Below, piece after piece: positions 63,624 to 64,000 of a DNA stretch of 64,000 nucleotides. The position numbers were made by a program, and so were the translations under genes. Position 1 is the first letter of the stretch. Each line of letters starts with the position of its first letter. The stretch is from the NCBI GenBank assembly GCA_026874595.1, contig CM049317.1, positions 26,254,401 to 26,318,400 on the forward strand, in the 5' to 3' direction. The notes under the pieces were generated by a model, which was not told the origin of the DNA, did no database searches, and worked only from the letters and a program-made list of their open reading frames with translations. This stretch comes from Sipunculus nudus (taxonomy: Eukaryota > Annelida > Sipuncula > Golfingiida > Sipunculidae).

Positions 63624-63628
63624 ATGAT

Positions 63629-64000
63629 TGTTCAATTCAATCGTATGTATATTAGTAAAGGTATGTACAAACAGTCGAAAAGCCAGGGAACAATATATTT
63701 AAAAAAGCCAGCTTATGTAATAAGAATCAAACTGCTAATAAAACAGAACCACGAGTTATTCTGCTTTCCTCAAGAGTTGTAGTGCCAGGCATAACAATAA
63801 ATCCTTTAACCGAAATCTGCTCGTTCCACTAGATACAAATTCGACATGACGTTTTCAGCATTCAGTCAGGCTTATATAATTTATGTTAGAAAGTAATTAT
63901 TGTTTGTGATTATATGGTCTTATTTTAGTAAATTTAATATTAGCATTTGCACATTTGTCGCATGATAGCAGTGCCAAGGTCTTTGTTAGATCAGTGTAAT
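63629..64000. other. Right flank of the BEL/Pao element
   Basis: AT-rich sequence with no recognised feature. It is the pre-insertion continuation of the DNA left of 54963. Confidence 0.6.

Overview
This is an AT-rich, intron-bearing, repeat-rich eukaryotic (animal) sequence. Short exons with GT/GC...AG introns, poly(A) signals, a BEL/Pao LTR retrotransposon, non-LTR and tyrosine-recombinase-type retroelement remnants, pogo-like terminal-inverted-repeat elements and many long (TA)n tracts fit an invertebrate genome. A mollusc, possibly a bivalve, is my guess; the sequence alone does not prove it. There are no operons, rRNA genes or CRISPR arrays, and no functional tRNA was recognised.

The main content is a dispersed tandem family of small secreted proteins. 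Each complete gene has four exons: exon 1 (67-76 nt, signal peptide), exon 2 (138 nt), exon 3 (154 nt) and exon 4 (76-79 nt), with intron phases 1, 1 and 2. The products are about 145-148 residues with six cysteines at invariant spacing (9, 10, 10, 17, 25), a MPPNEP-like motif in exon 2, and a W-K-x3-x-I-W-x motif at the C-terminus. These hallmarks look like a SnoaL/DUF4440 (NTF2-like) fold moved into the secretory pathway and given cysteines; that assignment is by eye. Four genes look intact: A (3270-6309, minus), B (13775-14960, minus), D (27030-31924, plus) and E (45352-46422, plus). Copy C (18602-20388, minus) is a pseudogene. Exon remnants lie at 5879-6012 (minus) and, on plus, at 34.8, 38.7-39.0, 48.4, 49.4-50.7 and 54.2 kb. 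Left copies are all on minus and right copies all on plus, so the cluster is two divergent half-arrays meeting at about 20.5-27 kb.

Between and inside the genes lie mobile elements. A DIRS/Ngaro-like retroelement remnant (minus, 23.1-24.7 kb) sits in the gap between the half-arrays. An L2/CR1-like LINE remnant (minus, 27.8-29.6 kb) lies in the long first intron of gene D. A 765-bp pogo-like element (18991-19755) sits in an intron of pseudogene C, and a second pogo-like element occupies 42648-43717. Tandem repeats occur at 39.9-40.9 kb (about 330 bp, with CTCF-like motifs) and 41.4-41.65 kb (51 bp).

The right end holds one BEL/Pao element (54968-63623) with both LTRs and a 5-bp target duplication (ATGAT). 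Gag, protease, reverse transcriptase/RNase H and integrase are recognisable, but stops, frameshifts and a protease active-site change break them. Its LTRs begin with tRNA-like sequence, and the 3' LTR carries two successive heads, which suggests a template switch. Remaining stretches are AT-rich non-coding DNA with duplicated blocks and microsatellites.
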